Shown here piece after piece: positions 44,115-53,145 of a DNA stretch of 64,000 nucleotides; within the stretch, counting starts at the first letter, position 1, and each line of letters opens with the position of its first letter. The notes under the pieces are model-generated. The model was not told the DNA's origin and searched no databases. It saw nothing but the letters and a program-made list of their open reading frames with translations. Source of the stretch: Dehalococcoidia bacterium (GTDB lineage: Bacteria > Chloroflexota > Dehalococcoidia > Lucifugimonadales > Lucifugimonadaceae); NCBI GenBank assembly GCA_009693115.1, contig SHXW01000001.1:1-64000 (forward strand), read 5' to 3'. Position numbers and translations under genes: made by a program.

Positions 44115-45884
44115 GTGCCATTCCTTGATCTCCAATCCTTCATGCAGCGCCTGGAGGCGGTCGGGGAGCTCCACCGGGTGACGACGGAGGTAGACCCCGA
44201 ACTGGAAATCACTGAGATCGCCACGCGCTCGGTGCGTGAGGGTAGGCCCGCGCTCCTTTTTGAAAACGTGCGCGGCTCACAATTCCCGCTGGTGATCAAC
44301 ACACTGGCTTCTCGAAAACGCATAGAAATCGCCCTCGGTCGCCCCCCTGACGAGATTGGAGAGGAGCTTGTTTCGTTTGTAGAGCGCATGAACCCACCCA
44401 GTCTGGGCAAACTCTGGCATGGCCGTAAGGAGCTCATGCGTTTGTCCAACATCAGACCGAGGCACATACGCAGCGCACCTGTCCAACAGGTCATCGAACA
44501 GAGCCCGGACCTCCTGACCATGCCGGCACTCAAGTGCTGGCCCGGCGACGCTGGCCGGTTCATCACACTTCCTCTCGTCCACTCTCGCGACCCAGAGACT
44601 GGCGTGGGCAACCTCGGCATCTACCGTATGCAGGTCTTCGGCGCGGCAGAGGCGGGGATGCATATGCAGATTCAAAAAGGTGGCGGGTTCCATCATTGGA
44701 AGGCCGAGAAAGAGGGCAAGCCGCTTGAGATGGCCGTGGCTCTAGGTGGCGACCCTGCTCTAATCCTGTCGGCGATCATGGCCCTGCCAGAAGGCATCGA
44801 CGAGATGGGCTTCGCTGGCATTGTCCGGGGAGCGCGGACGCCCCTGGTGAAAGCTCGCACGGTCGATCTGCGCGTACCGGCGAATGCCGAGTTTGTGCTG
44901 GAAGGCGTGGTCAGGCCCGGAGTGCGCCGACTCGAAGGCCCATTCGGCGATCACTTCGGCCACTACTCCGGAGCAGCGGAGTTCCCCGTTTTCGAGGTGA
45001 AGGCCATCACGCACCGCAGGAACGCCGTGTACCCGGCGACAGTCGTGGGCAGACCACCTCAGGAAGACCGTTTCATGGGCGACGCCACGCAAATGCTCTT
45101 GAAACCTTTCATTCGGTTGTTGCGGAAAGAGGTCAAAGACCTCTGGGCATACTACGAGGCGGGGTTCCACAACCTGCTCGTAGTTTCTGTCGAGACTCGC
45201 TACGCCCGTGAGCCGATCAAGACCGCGCTGGGCCTACTTGGCGAGGGCCAGCTTTCGCTCACAAAGTGCATGGTCTTGGTCGGCCCTGACGTTGATCCGG
45301 GGGACTTCAAGGCCGTGCTCGGGGCCATCCGCCGCAACTTTGATGCGCCCGAGGACTTTCAACTAATCGCCCGAACTGCCATCGATACGCTCGACTTCAC
45401 GGGAGAAGCCACGCATCGTGGCTCGAAAATGGTGCTGGACGCCACCGGCCTCAATGATGCAGCAAAGGAGCAGGAGCTCACCGGCATCCCTGTTGACCTG
45501 CGCACTGCTTCGCCCTATATCTCAAAGCAACGGCTGTTCGCAGGCGCCCTCCTTGCTGTCCAAGTCTCTGGCCAGGGCCAGGGCAGGGGAGTTATCGAAA
45601 CTCTTATCAAACACCCAGGCCTCAGCCGCATCAAGATCGTCGTCGCTGTGTCCGAGGACGTTGACATTGGAGATGATGAGCAGCTCCTGTGGGGCATCTT
45701 CACCCGGTTCGATCCGGCGCGAGATGTCGTATTCACGGACGTGGGATTCAAGGGCATCGCCCCGGTGTACAGGGGCGTAATGGGAATAGACGCGACATGG
45801 AAGCAGGGCTACCAGGCGCCCCTGCAGATGGACCCTGACATCATCAGAAAGGTGGACCAGAGATGGGCCGAGTACTGGAAGTAG
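44115..45884 (+). CDS. ubiD: UbiD family decarboxylase of menaquinone synthesis
   Basis: Prenyl-FMN-dependent decarboxylase of 589 residues starting with GTG at 44115 (MPFLDLQSFMQRLEAVGEL). Family features include LLFENVRGSQFPLVINTLAS, the HITLPLVHSRDPETGVGNLG-like region (FITLPLVHSRDPETGVGNLG), GARTPLVKARTVDLRVPAN, and EGPFGDHFGHYSG, which holds catalytic and metal residues. The C-terminal half follows the menaquinone-specific pattern (AKIVVAVSEDVDI-like IKIVVAVSEDVDIGDDEQLL). In the futalosine route (MqnL-like) it removes the carboxylate from prenylated naphthoate. It overlaps mqnE by 22 nt, implying coupled translation. Confidence 0.94.
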   Translation: MPFLDLQSFMQRLEAVGELHRVTTEVDPELEITEIATRSVREGRPALLFENVRGSQFPLVINTLASRKRIEIALGRPPDEIGEELVSFVERMNPPSLGKLWHGRKELMRLSNIRPRHIRSAPVQQVIEQSPDLLTMPALKCWPGDAGRFITLPLVHSRDPETGVGNLGIYRMQVFGAAEAGMHMQIQKGGGFHHWKAEKEGKPLEMAVALGGDPALILSAIMALPEGIDEMGFAGIVRGARTPLVKARTVDLRVPANAEFVLEGVVRPGVRRLEGPFGDHFGHYSGAAEFPVFEVKAITHRRNAVYPATVVGRPPQEDRFMGDATQMLLKPFIRLLRKEVKDLWAYYEAGFHNLLVVSVETRYAREPIKTALGLLGEGQLSLTKCMVLVGPDVDPGDFKAVLGAIRRNFDAPEDFQLIARTAIDTLDFTGEATHRGSKMVLDATGLNDAAKEQELTGIPVDLRTASPYISKQRLFAGALLAVQVSGQGQGRGVIETLIKHPGLSRIKIVVAVSEDVDIGDDEQLLWGIFTRFDPARDVVFTDVGFKGIAPVYRGVMGIDATWKQGYQAPLQMDPDIIRKVDQRWAEYWK

Positions 45885-46969
45885 AAGGCGTTCAGTTCGT
45901 TGACAGCCGCCTCGTCCCGATATGGGAGAAAGTGCTTGACGGCGGACGATTGTCGCTTGCGGACGGTATGGCGCTGCTGGAGACAGAAGATTTCGCCGCG
46001 GCAGGGAAGATGGCCAGCTGGAAGAAACAGCAGGTATCGGGGGAAAAGGTCTACTTCGTACTGAACCGCCATATCAACCCTACGAACATATGCGTGCTGT
46101 CATGCAAGTTCTGCGACTTTGCAAAGAAGAAGGGTGACGCCGACGCCTACGAAATGAGCATGGATGACATCCTGTCTCATATTGATGATGAGATCAGGGA
46201 GGTCCATATCGTCGGCGGGCACCACCCGACCTGGCCGTTCGAGTTCTACGAGGACATGATCAAGGCCATCCGTCAGAAGAACCCGACTCTTCAAATCAAG
46301 GCGTTCACGGCGTCCGAGATCGATTACTTCTGGCGGAGGTGGAAGATACCGCCTGAGGAGTCACTGGCCCGTTTCAAGGCCGCAGGGCTGGACTCGATGC
46401 CCGGTGGAGGCGCAGAGGTCTTCTCCGAGCGCGTTCACAGGTTGCTCCTACCAGCGAAGGCCAATGGGGCCCGGTGGGCGGAGATACACAAAACCGCACA
46501 CAGGATGGGCATCAAGTCCAACTGCACGCTCCTATACGGCCACATAGAAACGTTAGAAGAGCGCATCGTCCACCTGATAAAGCTGCGGGAGATACAAGAC
46601 GAGACCGGAGGTTTTCTGGCGTTCATCCCGCTCGAATACCAGGTGGGGCACACGAAACTGCGACCACGGCACACTCCGCCAATGGATGACCTGAAGATGA
46701 TCGCAGCGTCGCGCCTGATGTTGGACAACATTCCTTACATCAAGAGTTACTGGGTGATGCTGGGTGAAGCTACGGCCTCAATTGGACTGAACTTCGGAGC
46801 GAACGACATGGACGGCACGATAGGCAAGGAGCGTATCGCCCATGCCGCGCTGGCGGCATCACCAGGCGGGCTGGCGCGGGACCGTATCGTGCGGATCATC
46901 AAGGAGGGTGGGCGCATCCCGGTTGAACGTGACGCCCTTTACAACGAGATCAAGGTGTACGCGAACTGA
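45863..46969 (+). CDS. mqnE: Aminofutalosine synthase (radical SAM)
   Basis: Radical SAM enzyme of 368 residues that joins 3-(1-carboxyvinyl)oxybenzoate with the adenosyl part of SAM to give 6-amino-6-deoxyfutalosine. The iron-sulfur site is CVLSCKFC (CxxxCxxC) at about residues 77-84, followed by DFAKKKGDADAYEMS. MqnE-typical elements include VHIVGGHHPTWPFEFYEDMI, DSMPGGGAEVFSERV and GIKSNCTLLYGHIETLEERI. The start lies inside the end of ubiD, a 22-nt overlap. It belongs to the same paralogue group as the mqnC gene downstream. Confidence 0.95.
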   Translation: MGRVLEVEGVQFVDSRLVPIWEKVLDGGRLSLADGMALLETEDFAAAGKMASWKKQQVSGEKVYFVLNRHINPTNICVLSCKFCDFAKKKGDADAYEMSMDDILSHIDDEIREVHIVGGHHPTWPFEFYEDMIKAIRQKNPTLQIKAFTASEIDYFWRRWKIPPEESLARFKAAGLDSMPGGGAEVFSERVHRLLLPAKANGARWAEIHKTAHRMGIKSNCTLLYGHIETLEERIVHLIKLREIQDETGGFLAFIPLEYQVGHTKLRPRHTPPMDDLKMIAASRLMLDNIPYIKSYWVMLGEATASIGLNFGANDMDGTIGKERIAHAALAASPGGLARDRIVRIIKEGGRIPVERDALYNEIKVYAN

Positions 46970-47149
46970 CAGGGAGCGCCTCGGGGATCTCCCTTAGGTT
47001 TTCCGACTGGTACAGGATGCTTGGAAAGACCCTTCTCCCATGGAGGGAAATGGACGAGAGTGAGGGTTATGCCCCGCTCAGATGTACCCGGGACGGTGCC
47101 CGGCATGACAGGCACGAACTGACAGAGAAGGCAGTGAGGAAGGCAATGC

Positions 47150-47947
47150 TTGGCGCATAACGAACAGGTGAAGAACCTCAGGGTCGGCCTCATGCCGTAC
47201 CTGAACTCCGAGGTCTTCTATCGGAACCTTCCGGCAGAGCGCACCGTGCTTGTGTCGCTGCCTCCACGCGCCATGGCCGCGGCAGTAGAACGGGGTGAAC
47301 TCGACGCTGGGCCGCTCCCACTCGCAGAAGTGGTTCGGCTGGGGGAAATGCTGCGGCCTGTCGGCGACTTCTGCATTGCCACGTCCGGGCGGGTCAAGAG
47401 CGTCCTGCTTCTCACAAAAGTTCCCGTCGGCCAGCTAGGCGGCATGCCTGTCGCCGTCACGTCCCATACAGCTACATCCATCCAGCTTTTGAGGGTGCTG
47501 TTTGCCGAACGATGGCACGTCCATCCTGGCAGTTACGTCGAAATTAACGAGCCACATGAGGCGAAGCTCATCATTGGGGACGAGGCTCTCAGGTATCGCA
47601 AAGACCACCCCGGCTATGGCCACGTCTACGACCTGGGTGAGGAGTGGCAGAGCCTGACCGGATTGCCGTTTGTGTTCGCGGTGTGGGCAATGAGAACTGG
47701 GTGTGAGGCGCAGTCCTCGGCCGGGCTGGCAAGTGCGCTCGAACGGAGCATAAATATCAGTCTCACGCAGGTTGACGCCATCTCCCGCGAGCGCAAGACC
47801 TCGTATCTCACCGAGGCAGAAGTCGCTGAATATGTCCGCAGCTTCACCTATAGGCTCGGCCCGGAAGAGTACCGGGCCATGGACGAGTTCAAGGCACGCC
47901 TCTCCCGGTTGCCCGCATGGCGTCCCGCGCTGGTTCGGCAGGTGTAG
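47150..47947 (+). CDS. mqnA: Chorismate dehydratase
   Basis: First enzyme of the futalosine pathway, 265 residues, converting chorismate to 3-[(1-carboxyvinyl)oxy]benzoate by dehydration. It starts at TTG 47150 with GAGGAAGG nine nt upstream. The periplasmic-binding-protein-like fold is typical: VGLMPYLNSEVFYRNLPAER, AAVERGELDAGPLPLAEVVR, SVLLLTKVPVGQLGGMPVAV, and LIIGDEALRYR with the hinge Asp. The C-terminal VDAISRERKTSYLTEAEVAE also fits. It lies 180 bp after mqnE, and that gap carries a weak palindrome near 47028-47047. Confidence 0.94.
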   Translation: MAHNEQVKNLRVGLMPYLNSEVFYRNLPAERTVLVSLPPRAMAAAVERGELDAGPLPLAEVVRLGEMLRPVGDFCIATSGRVKSVLLLTKVPVGQLGGMPVAVTSHTATSIQLLRVLFAERWHVHPGSYVEINEPHEAKLIIGDEALRYRKDHPGYGHVYDLGEEWQSLTGLPFVFAVWAMRTGCEAQSSAGLASALERSINISLTQVDAISRERKTSYLTEAEVAEYVRSFTYRLGPEEYRAMDEFKARLSRLPAWRPALVRQV

Positions 47948-48051
47948 ACCTCCCACTCAACCTTCTCAAGCAAAGTGAGAGGGAGTTCAAAACCCCTGCG
48001 CCGAAGCGGCATGCCGATAGAAGCGAAACACAGGCAAGGAGGATGACCGTT

Positions 48052-49194
48052 ATGTTGTCTCAGATTAGGAACAAGGTAGAGGCTGGCGAACGGATCACAC
48101 CAGAGGAGGGACTGTTCCTCCTGTCAAAGGCTGATCTGCTCGATCTCGCTCCACTTGCCCAGACGTGGCGTTGGCGGCACAACCCTGCGCCGCACGTTTC
48201 GTTCGTCGTGGACACGAACCTCAACTACACCAATATTTGCGACGCCTACTGCTCGTTTTGCGCGTTCTACCGGACGGATCCGTCCGACCCTTCGGCTTAC
48301 ACATACACCGTCGAGCAGATCATGGAAAAGATCGGCAAGTCGGTCGAAAAGGGTGTCACCACAGTGCTCATGCAGGGCGGGTTGAACGACGCGCTGCCGC
48401 TCAGCTACTACGTCGAGATGGTGCGCGAGACGAAGCGCCGCTTTCCGACCGTGACGCCGCATTACTGGTCTGCGCCCGAAATAATGAAAATGTCCCAAGT
48501 CTCAGGAGAGTCCGTCCACTATGTCTTGCAGGCACTCTGGGACGCCGGCCAGCGCACAATGCCGGGGGGTGGATCCGAAATCCTCTCTAACCGCGCCAAG
48601 GCCATTATCAGCCGGTTCAAGCCCAAGGACACCGTTGACCAGTGGACGCAGGTGCACGTAGAAGCGCACAAGATCGGTTTTGTGACGACGGCGACGATGA
48701 TGTACGGCCACGTTGAAACGGACGAGGAGATCGTCGAGAGCCTTGATCACATCCGCAAGGTCGAGGATCAGGCGAAGGGCGGCCCGGGCGGATTTACGGC
48801 TTTCATCCCGTGGTCCTATAAGCGGTCGAACACAGCACTGGCGAAGAAGGTGTTGGAAGAGGCAGGGCCGAACAAGTACCTGCGGATCATTGCCCTGTCC
48901 CGCATCTATCTCGACAACGTCCCACACATCCAGGCTTCGTGGTTCTCGGAGGGGCGCAAGACGGGTCAGGTCGCGCTACAGTTCGGCGCGGACGACTTCG
49001 GCGGGACACTGTTCGATGAGAACGTGATGCTTGCCGCGGGGTTCTACAATCGCACAACAATTGACGAAGCAAAGTCGCTGATCTCGGAGGCGGGATTCAT
49101 TCCGTCGCAGCGTACAACCAGCTACAGGATCCTTGAGGTCTTCGAGAAGGACGCACCGATTAAGCCGCTTGCAGTGCCAGTGAGCGCGGGGTAG
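48052..49194 (+). CDS. mqnC: Cyclic dehypoxanthinyl futalosine synthase (radical SAM)
   Basis: Radical SAM enzyme of 380 residues that cyclises dehypoxanthine futalosine. Of two adjacent ATGs I choose 48052, because AGGAGG lies nine nt upstream of it but abuts the first. The cluster motif is CDAYCSFCAFYR at about residues 64-75. Other typical blocks are VTTVLMQGGLNDALPLSYYV, RTMPGGGSEILSNRA, TTATMMYGHVETDEEIVESL and the C-terminal FTAFIPWSYKRSNTAL. It sits between mqnA and mqnD, 10 bp before the latter. Homologous to mqnE but clearly distinct in its motif context. Confidence 0.95.
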   Translation: MLSQIRNKVEAGERITPEEGLFLLSKADLLDLAPLAQTWRWRHNPAPHVSFVVDTNLNYTNICDAYCSFCAFYRTDPSDPSAYTYTVEQIMEKIGKSVEKGVTTVLMQGGLNDALPLSYYVEMVRETKRRFPTVTPHYWSAPEIMKMSQVSGESVHYVLQALWDAGQRTMPGGGSEILSNRAKAIISRFKPKDTVDQWTQVHVEAHKIGFVTTATMMYGHVETDEEIVESLDHIRKVEDQAKGGPGGFTAFIPWSYKRSNTALAKKVLEEAGPNKYLRIIALSRIYLDNVPHIQASWFSEGRKTGQVALQFGADDFGGTLFDENVMLAAGFYNRTTIDEAKSLISEAGFIPSQRTTSYRILEVFEKDAPIKPLAVPVSAG

Positions 49195-49204
49195 GGGACG
49201 CAGC

Positions 49205-50056
49205 TTGACCACCAAGACAAAGCACATCATTTTCGGACACAGCCCGGACTCGGACGACGCCTTCATGTTCTACGCGCTGGCAAAGGGCCATGTGAAGGTC
49301 CCCGGATACGAGATCGGGCACCGGCTTGAAGACATACAGTCCCTTAATGTGCGAGCAGCGACGGGCGAATTGGATATCACGGCGATTTCAGCCGCCGTGT
49401 ACCCGAAAGTGGCGCAACATTACCGCATCATGTCCTGCGGGGCGAGCGTTGGCCGCAATTACGGCCCTGTCGTCGTAAGCAGGAAACCGATGACGGCAGG
49501 CCAGCTTGCAGGCAAGAAGATCGGCATACCGGGCGAACATACGACTTCGTGGATGCTATTTCAGATATTCGTCAGAGAGCCCATTACGCCAGTGTTCCTG
49601 AACTTTGATTCCGTCGGTCCAGCGGTGCTGGAGGGCAGGGTAGACGCAGGCATCCTTCTTCACGAGGGGCAGATCCTGTACCAGCGGCAGGGGTTGCATG
49701 GTGTACTGGACCTGGGCAAGAAGTGGTTCGAGACGACGGAACTGCCAATACCGCTTGGCCTTGACTGTGTACACCGCCGCCTTGGCGACAAGGTCTCCCA
49801 GGCCGCTGCCGATGCGCTGCGAGCGAGCGTGGTCTATGCGCGGTCGCACGAGGACGACGCTCTCGACTATGCTCTGGCGTACGGGCGGGGCATAGCGAAA
49901 GAGGATGCTCGCAAATTCGTGCGCATGTATGTGAACGATGACACTGTGGACATGGGCGGGGAGGGCCGCCGTGCGTTGGAGATGCTTTACCGCCTCGCCG
50001 CAGAACGCGGGATCATCCCTGCTTCGCCGAAGCTCGACTTCGTTCAGGCGAAGTAG
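49205..50056 (+). CDS. mqnD: 1,4-dihydroxy-6-naphthoate synthase
   Basis: Last pathway-specific enzyme of the futalosine branch, 283 residues, converting cyclic dehypoxanthinyl futalosine to 1,4-dihydroxy-6-naphthoate. It begins at TTG 49205 after a G-rich Shine-Dalgarno-like stretch. Characteristic segments: IIFGHSPDSDDAFMFYALAK at the start, LDITAISAAVYPKVAQHYRI, KIGIPGEHTTSWMLFQIF and VDAGILLHEGQILY with the active-site region. As expected it has the two-lobed binding-protein fold shared with MqnA. It is the last gene of the operon. Confidence 0.95.
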   Translation: MTTKTKHIIFGHSPDSDDAFMFYALAKGHVKVPGYEIGHRLEDIQSLNVRAATGELDITAISAAVYPKVAQHYRIMSCGASVGRNYGPVVVSRKPMTAGQLAGKKIGIPGEHTTSWMLFQIFVREPITPVFLNFDSVGPAVLEGRVDAGILLHEGQILYQRQGLHGVLDLGKKWFETTELPIPLGLDCVHRRLGDKVSQAAADALRASVVYARSHEDDALDYALAYGRGIAKEDARKFVRMYVNDDTVDMGGEGRRALEMLYRLAAERGIIPASPKLDFVQAK

Positions 50057-50331
50057 CCCTGCTTGGCGGTTCCTCTCCCATAGGGAGAGGGTGTGAGGGA
50101 AAGGCCGCGATTTCCAATCCGAAGAGGTGGCATTCCCACCCTCGTCTTGAAAGCCCTGTCAGCTCCGGAATGCCGGGATCGGATGGCCCGGCGTGATCAG
50201 CGAAGTCGCATCTCCCACTGACACGACGTCATTCCGGGCATCACGAGGAACATCTTCCAGTTCTCCCGTCAGCGACTTGACACCCCCCCGGTAACATCAA
50301 GCCCTTAACCAAACGGCGATGGAGCAGGGCG
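50057..50331. other. Intergenic region with a palindromic repeat
   Basis: Directly after mqnD a perfect hairpin CCTCTCCC-ATA-GGGAGAGG lies at 50072-50090, another CCCTCTCCC-family copy. It may mark the 3' end of the operon transcript, although no T-run follows. The remainder shows no gene up to the decayed DUF3052-like gene. Confidence 0.5.
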
Positions 50332-50561
50332 GTGGATGGCTATTCAGGGACCCCGCTCGCGAAAAGTTCGGAATCAAGCCGGGATAGAGTGTCGGGCTTG
50401 TGAACGCGCCTGATGCATTCAAGAATAAGCTCGATGGTCTCCCTGATAGCGCGAAAGTGTCCCGCGTCGTGGCACAGTCAGAAGAATTTGACGTACTGAT
50501 CTGCTTCTTTTCGCAACGTTTGGGCTTGGTGACGGCGTTTCCATCATTACTGTCCCAATGA
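50332..50561 (+). pseudogene. Decayed DUF3052-family gene
   Basis: Hand translation of the plus strand shows an N-terminus VDGYSGTPLAK from GTG 50332. It is followed, in a shifted frame, by EKFGIKPG, a TAG at about 50385, and then SVGLVNAPDAFKNKLDGLP and EEFDVLICFFSQRLGL, ending at TGA 50559-50561. Intact DUF3052 proteins read GYSGTPLAKKLGIKPG followed by a NAP-containing strand and FDV-type strands, so all pieces fit in order. The gene has therefore suffered a frameshift near 50365, a nonsense codon and loss of its C-terminal third. It occupies most of the gap between mqnD and the ManD-like gene. Confidence 0.6.
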
Positions 50562-50575
50562 TTTCGGGTCAAGCC

Positions 50576-51859
50576 CTACGGTGTCACGACCGTTCCGTCA
50601 GCGCGGCGGACGTTGTCAAACGCGCTTGTGGGGTGCAGCTTGTGCGGGTGGCTCGCGGCCAACTTCTCGTCTATGTCGATTCCAAGACCGGGCCTGCCGT
50701 TCGACCACATGTAACCGTCCCTGACTTCAGGGGTGCCAGGGAACATCTCAACGGTGTGGTTGTTGAACTCGGGCCCTTCTTGGACGCCGAAATTAGACAC
50801 CGCCAGGTCCAGCATCAAGTGAGCGGCGTGGCCCACAGGCGAAATGTTGCCGGGCCCCTGCCATGCCGTCTTCACGCCGAAGGTCTCTGCGACAGTGGCG
50901 TACTTGCGGGCGGGCGTGATCCCGCCGATGTGAGCAACCCGCAACCGCAGGTAGTCTATGAGGCGGTCCTTTAGGAGCGGGACGATCTCGTGTGGGTGAT
51001 TGAAGATCTCGCCTATCGAGAGCGGGGTGGCGCACTGTTCCCGCACACGCCTGAACCATTCGATGTCATTGGGAGAGAACAAGTCTTCCAGGAAGAAAAG
51101 TTTGAACTTTTCAACTTCCTTGGCGAAATCAACCGCGAGCGGGGCGGGCAGCCGTTCGTGGACATCGTGCAGCAATTCCACCTTCCACCCGAGAGCGCCT
51201 CTCATGTGCTCGAGGAGCCCGATGGCGGATCGCATGTACGGTTTCGGTTCGAACACCCCAGCCTTCTGTGCCCAGGCGTGCTGAGGATCCGCGGCCTCTG
51301 CCTGGGTTGTGATCCATTTCGGACCGTCCTGGGGGTCACGTGCCGATCCGGCCCCTCCTGATACACCGTAAGTGGCGAACCCCGGCGTAGCCACCTGGAC
51401 GCGGATGTGATGAAACCCCTCGGCCATGAAGGCGCGCGCCTTGTCCTCGACTTCTTTGATATCACGGCCAGAGGCGTGAGCATATGTGGCCGCTGCTTCC
51501 CGCGCCTTACCGCCTAGCAGGTCATACACAGGCATCCCAGCCATCTTGCCCTTGATGTCCCACAACGCCTCATCCACCCCGCCAAGGGCGTTGTTCAGGA
51601 TAGGGCCGTTGCGCCAGTATGCAGAAACGTATGCCGATTGCCAGATGTCCTCTATGTTCGCCACGTCCTTGCCTATCAGGAACGGACGGAGGTATTCCTC
51701 GATTGCGGTCTTCACAGCCAGCGGCCGGGTCCTGGATGAGGCGTCTCCCACGCCGTACAGCCCCGGCTCGGTCGTCTCAATCTTCACGACCGTGAACTGG
51801 GCGCTGCGGTCCGGCTGGGCCATGATGACCCGCACATCTCTGATCTTCACATTGCTCAT
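50576..51859 (-). CDS. Mandelate racemase/enolase superfamily protein, ManD-like
   Basis: Enolase-superfamily sugar-acid dehydratase of 427 residues, most like D-mannonate dehydratase/RspA-type proteins. The N-terminal capping domain runs to about residue 130 (GVDEALWDIKGKMAGMPVYDL). The barrel shows HDVHERLPAPLAVDFAKEVE with the first metal Asp, FFLEDLFSPND with a metal Glu, and LSIGEIFNHPHE with another. The C-terminal AWQGPGNISPVGHAAHLMLD and VSNFGVQE are the ManD-type loop. Magnesium-dependent dehydration of an aldonic acid is likely. No other uronate-pathway gene adjoins it, although two HpcH aldolases lie elsewhere in the window. Confidence 0.9.
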   Translation of the reverse strand: MSNVKIRDVRVIMAQPDRSAQFTVVKIETTEPGLYGVGDASSRTRPLAVKTAIEEYLRPFLIGKDVANIEDIWQSAYVSAYWRNGPILNNALGGVDEALWDIKGKMAGMPVYDLLGGKAREAAATYAHASGRDIKEVEDKARAFMAEGFHHIRVQVATPGFATYGVSGGAGSARDPQDGPKWITTQAEAADPQHAWAQKAGVFEPKPYMRSAIGLLEHMRGALGWKVELLHDVHERLPAPLAVDFAKEVEKFKLFFLEDLFSPNDIEWFRRVREQCATPLSIGEIFNHPHEIVPLLKDRLIDYLRLRVAHIGGITPARKYATVAETFGVKTAWQGPGNISPVGHAAHLMLDLAVSNFGVQEGPEFNNHTVEMFPGTPEVRDGYMWSNGRPGLGIDIDEKLAASHPHKLHPTSAFDNVRRADGTVVTP

Positions 51860-51973
51860 GTTTGAGGCTCCAGATCACGGCTGAATTGTTTGGCGGGGAG
51901 ATTATGCGCTTGTTCCGAAACGCCCGTATCTGTATTTCGGCCCCGGAGGCCGGAAGCAGCCTTTGGTTGACCG

Positions 51974-52930
51974 TCAACTCTTGTCGTCAGGAGGCCGGGC
52001 AGTGGCGTCTGTCACTTCGCCACCTTGTGTTGGAGGCATCAGCAACTCAAGCTGGACGGGTGCTGGGCTGGGCCAGCGTGCAGCGCGGTGGCGGTGAATA
52101 TCCGCCGTGACAGCGGCAGGTTTGCGGCGACGGATGAACCAGTGCCCGGTCTCGACAGCCGCCAACCCCGCCACGCCTGTCAGCACGACTGCGCCGCCGG
52201 GCGCGATGTCCACGTAGTAAGAAATCAAAGTCCCGGCTATCGACATCGCTATCCCGGCGGCAACCGCAACGCCCACCGTCTTCGCCAGCCCCGTCGCTAG
52301 CCGCAGAGCGATCAGTGCAGGCACGACTATCAGCGCTCCCACAAGAAGGATGCCGACAATGCGCATGGACACGGTGATGACTGCGCCTGTGAGCACCGCA
52401 AGGCCCACGTTCACCAGATGCACCCGCACACCGTTGATGCGCGCCAGGTCAGTATCAAATGAGGTCTGCGCCAAGTCCGAGTAGAACCATGTGAAGAATC
52501 CGGCTGCTATGACCATCAGTCCGCCAACCATCCACAGGTCACCCGCAGTGATCGTCAGCACCGATCCGAACAGGTATCCGAACAGGGAAGAGTTGAATCC
52601 GTTCGCCAGGCTGAAAATAACGACGGCTGTCGCAAGGGCGCCGTAAAGAAAGACGGCCAGAGCGGCGTCGCCCGGCAGAAGCCTCCTTGCGCGCATCTCC
52701 TCTATCGAGGCAGCAGCGACCGAGGTCGCGCAAAGGGCGACCAATGGTGGGTAAGTGCGTGAGAGCACACCTATGGCAACTCCCGTGAGGGCCACGTGAG
52801 AGAGAGTGTCAGCTATGAGGGATAGCCGCCTCAGCACCATGAAAACGCCGAAGGCAGGAGCGAGTGCTCCCACCATGAGCGCCCCTATGAGCGCCCGCAC
52901 CATGAAACCATATTCAAATATGTCTGGCAT
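51974..52930 (-). CDS. znuB: Metal ABC transporter permease, ZnuB type
   Basis: Polytopic permease of 318 residues for zinc or manganese uptake, ABC-3 family. It begins FEYGFMVRALIGALMVGALA, then GVFMVLRRLSLIADTLSHVA, the conserved segment of ZnuB/MntB proteins. About eight to nine helices follow, with the ATPase-contact region near RINGVRVHLVNVGLAVLTGA. The C-terminal 50 residues are Pro/Arg-rich and cytosolic. It is the third minus-strand gene after fur and znuC. No zinc-binding ZnuA gene is present in the window. Confidence 0.93.
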   Translation of the reverse strand: MPDIFEYGFMVRALIGALMVGALAPAFGVFMVLRRLSLIADTLSHVALTGVAIGVLSRTYPPLVALCATSVAAASIEEMRARRLLPGDAALAVFLYGALATAVVIFSLANGFNSSLFGYLFGSVLTITAGDLWMVGGLMVIAAGFFTWFYSDLAQTSFDTDLARINGVRVHLVNVGLAVLTGAVITVSMRIVGILLVGALIVVPALIALRLATGLAKTVGVAVAAGIAMSIAGTLISYYVDIAPGGAVVLTGVAGLAAVETGHWFIRRRKPAAVTADIHRHRAARWPSPAPVQLELLMPPTQGGEVTDATARPPDDKS

Positions 52931-52963
52931 CTATCTACTGTCTGCTCGCGCTGAATCCGGGTT

Positions 52964-52988
52964 ACCCTCTCTCCAGGCGGGAGAGGGA
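52964..52988. repeat. Palindromic repeat, CCCTCTC family
   Basis: ACCCTCTCTCCAGGCGGGAGAGGGA, a near-perfect GC-rich palindrome in the 215-bp gap between znuC and znuB. It could reduce read-through or stabilise the upstream mRNA. Confidence 0.55.
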
Positions 52989-53145
52989 ATGTGCAAGGAC
53001 ATGAGCGCCTCGATCTTCCCATCCCTAATGCCAGTACTTTCTGGTCGCTCGCCCTGAATTTCGACATGCCGGCCGTGGGCTCTTGCACTACAACAGCCAC
53101 GCGAGGAGGGGAGGGCGGAGGTTCTGCGGCCCGCCAGCGTGGTTT

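Noticed and set aside
50297-50572. A 91-codon minus-strand frame between mqnD and the ManD-like gene
   Set aside because: The plus strand of the same bases shows family-like DUF3052 fragments, so the minus frame is a shadow.
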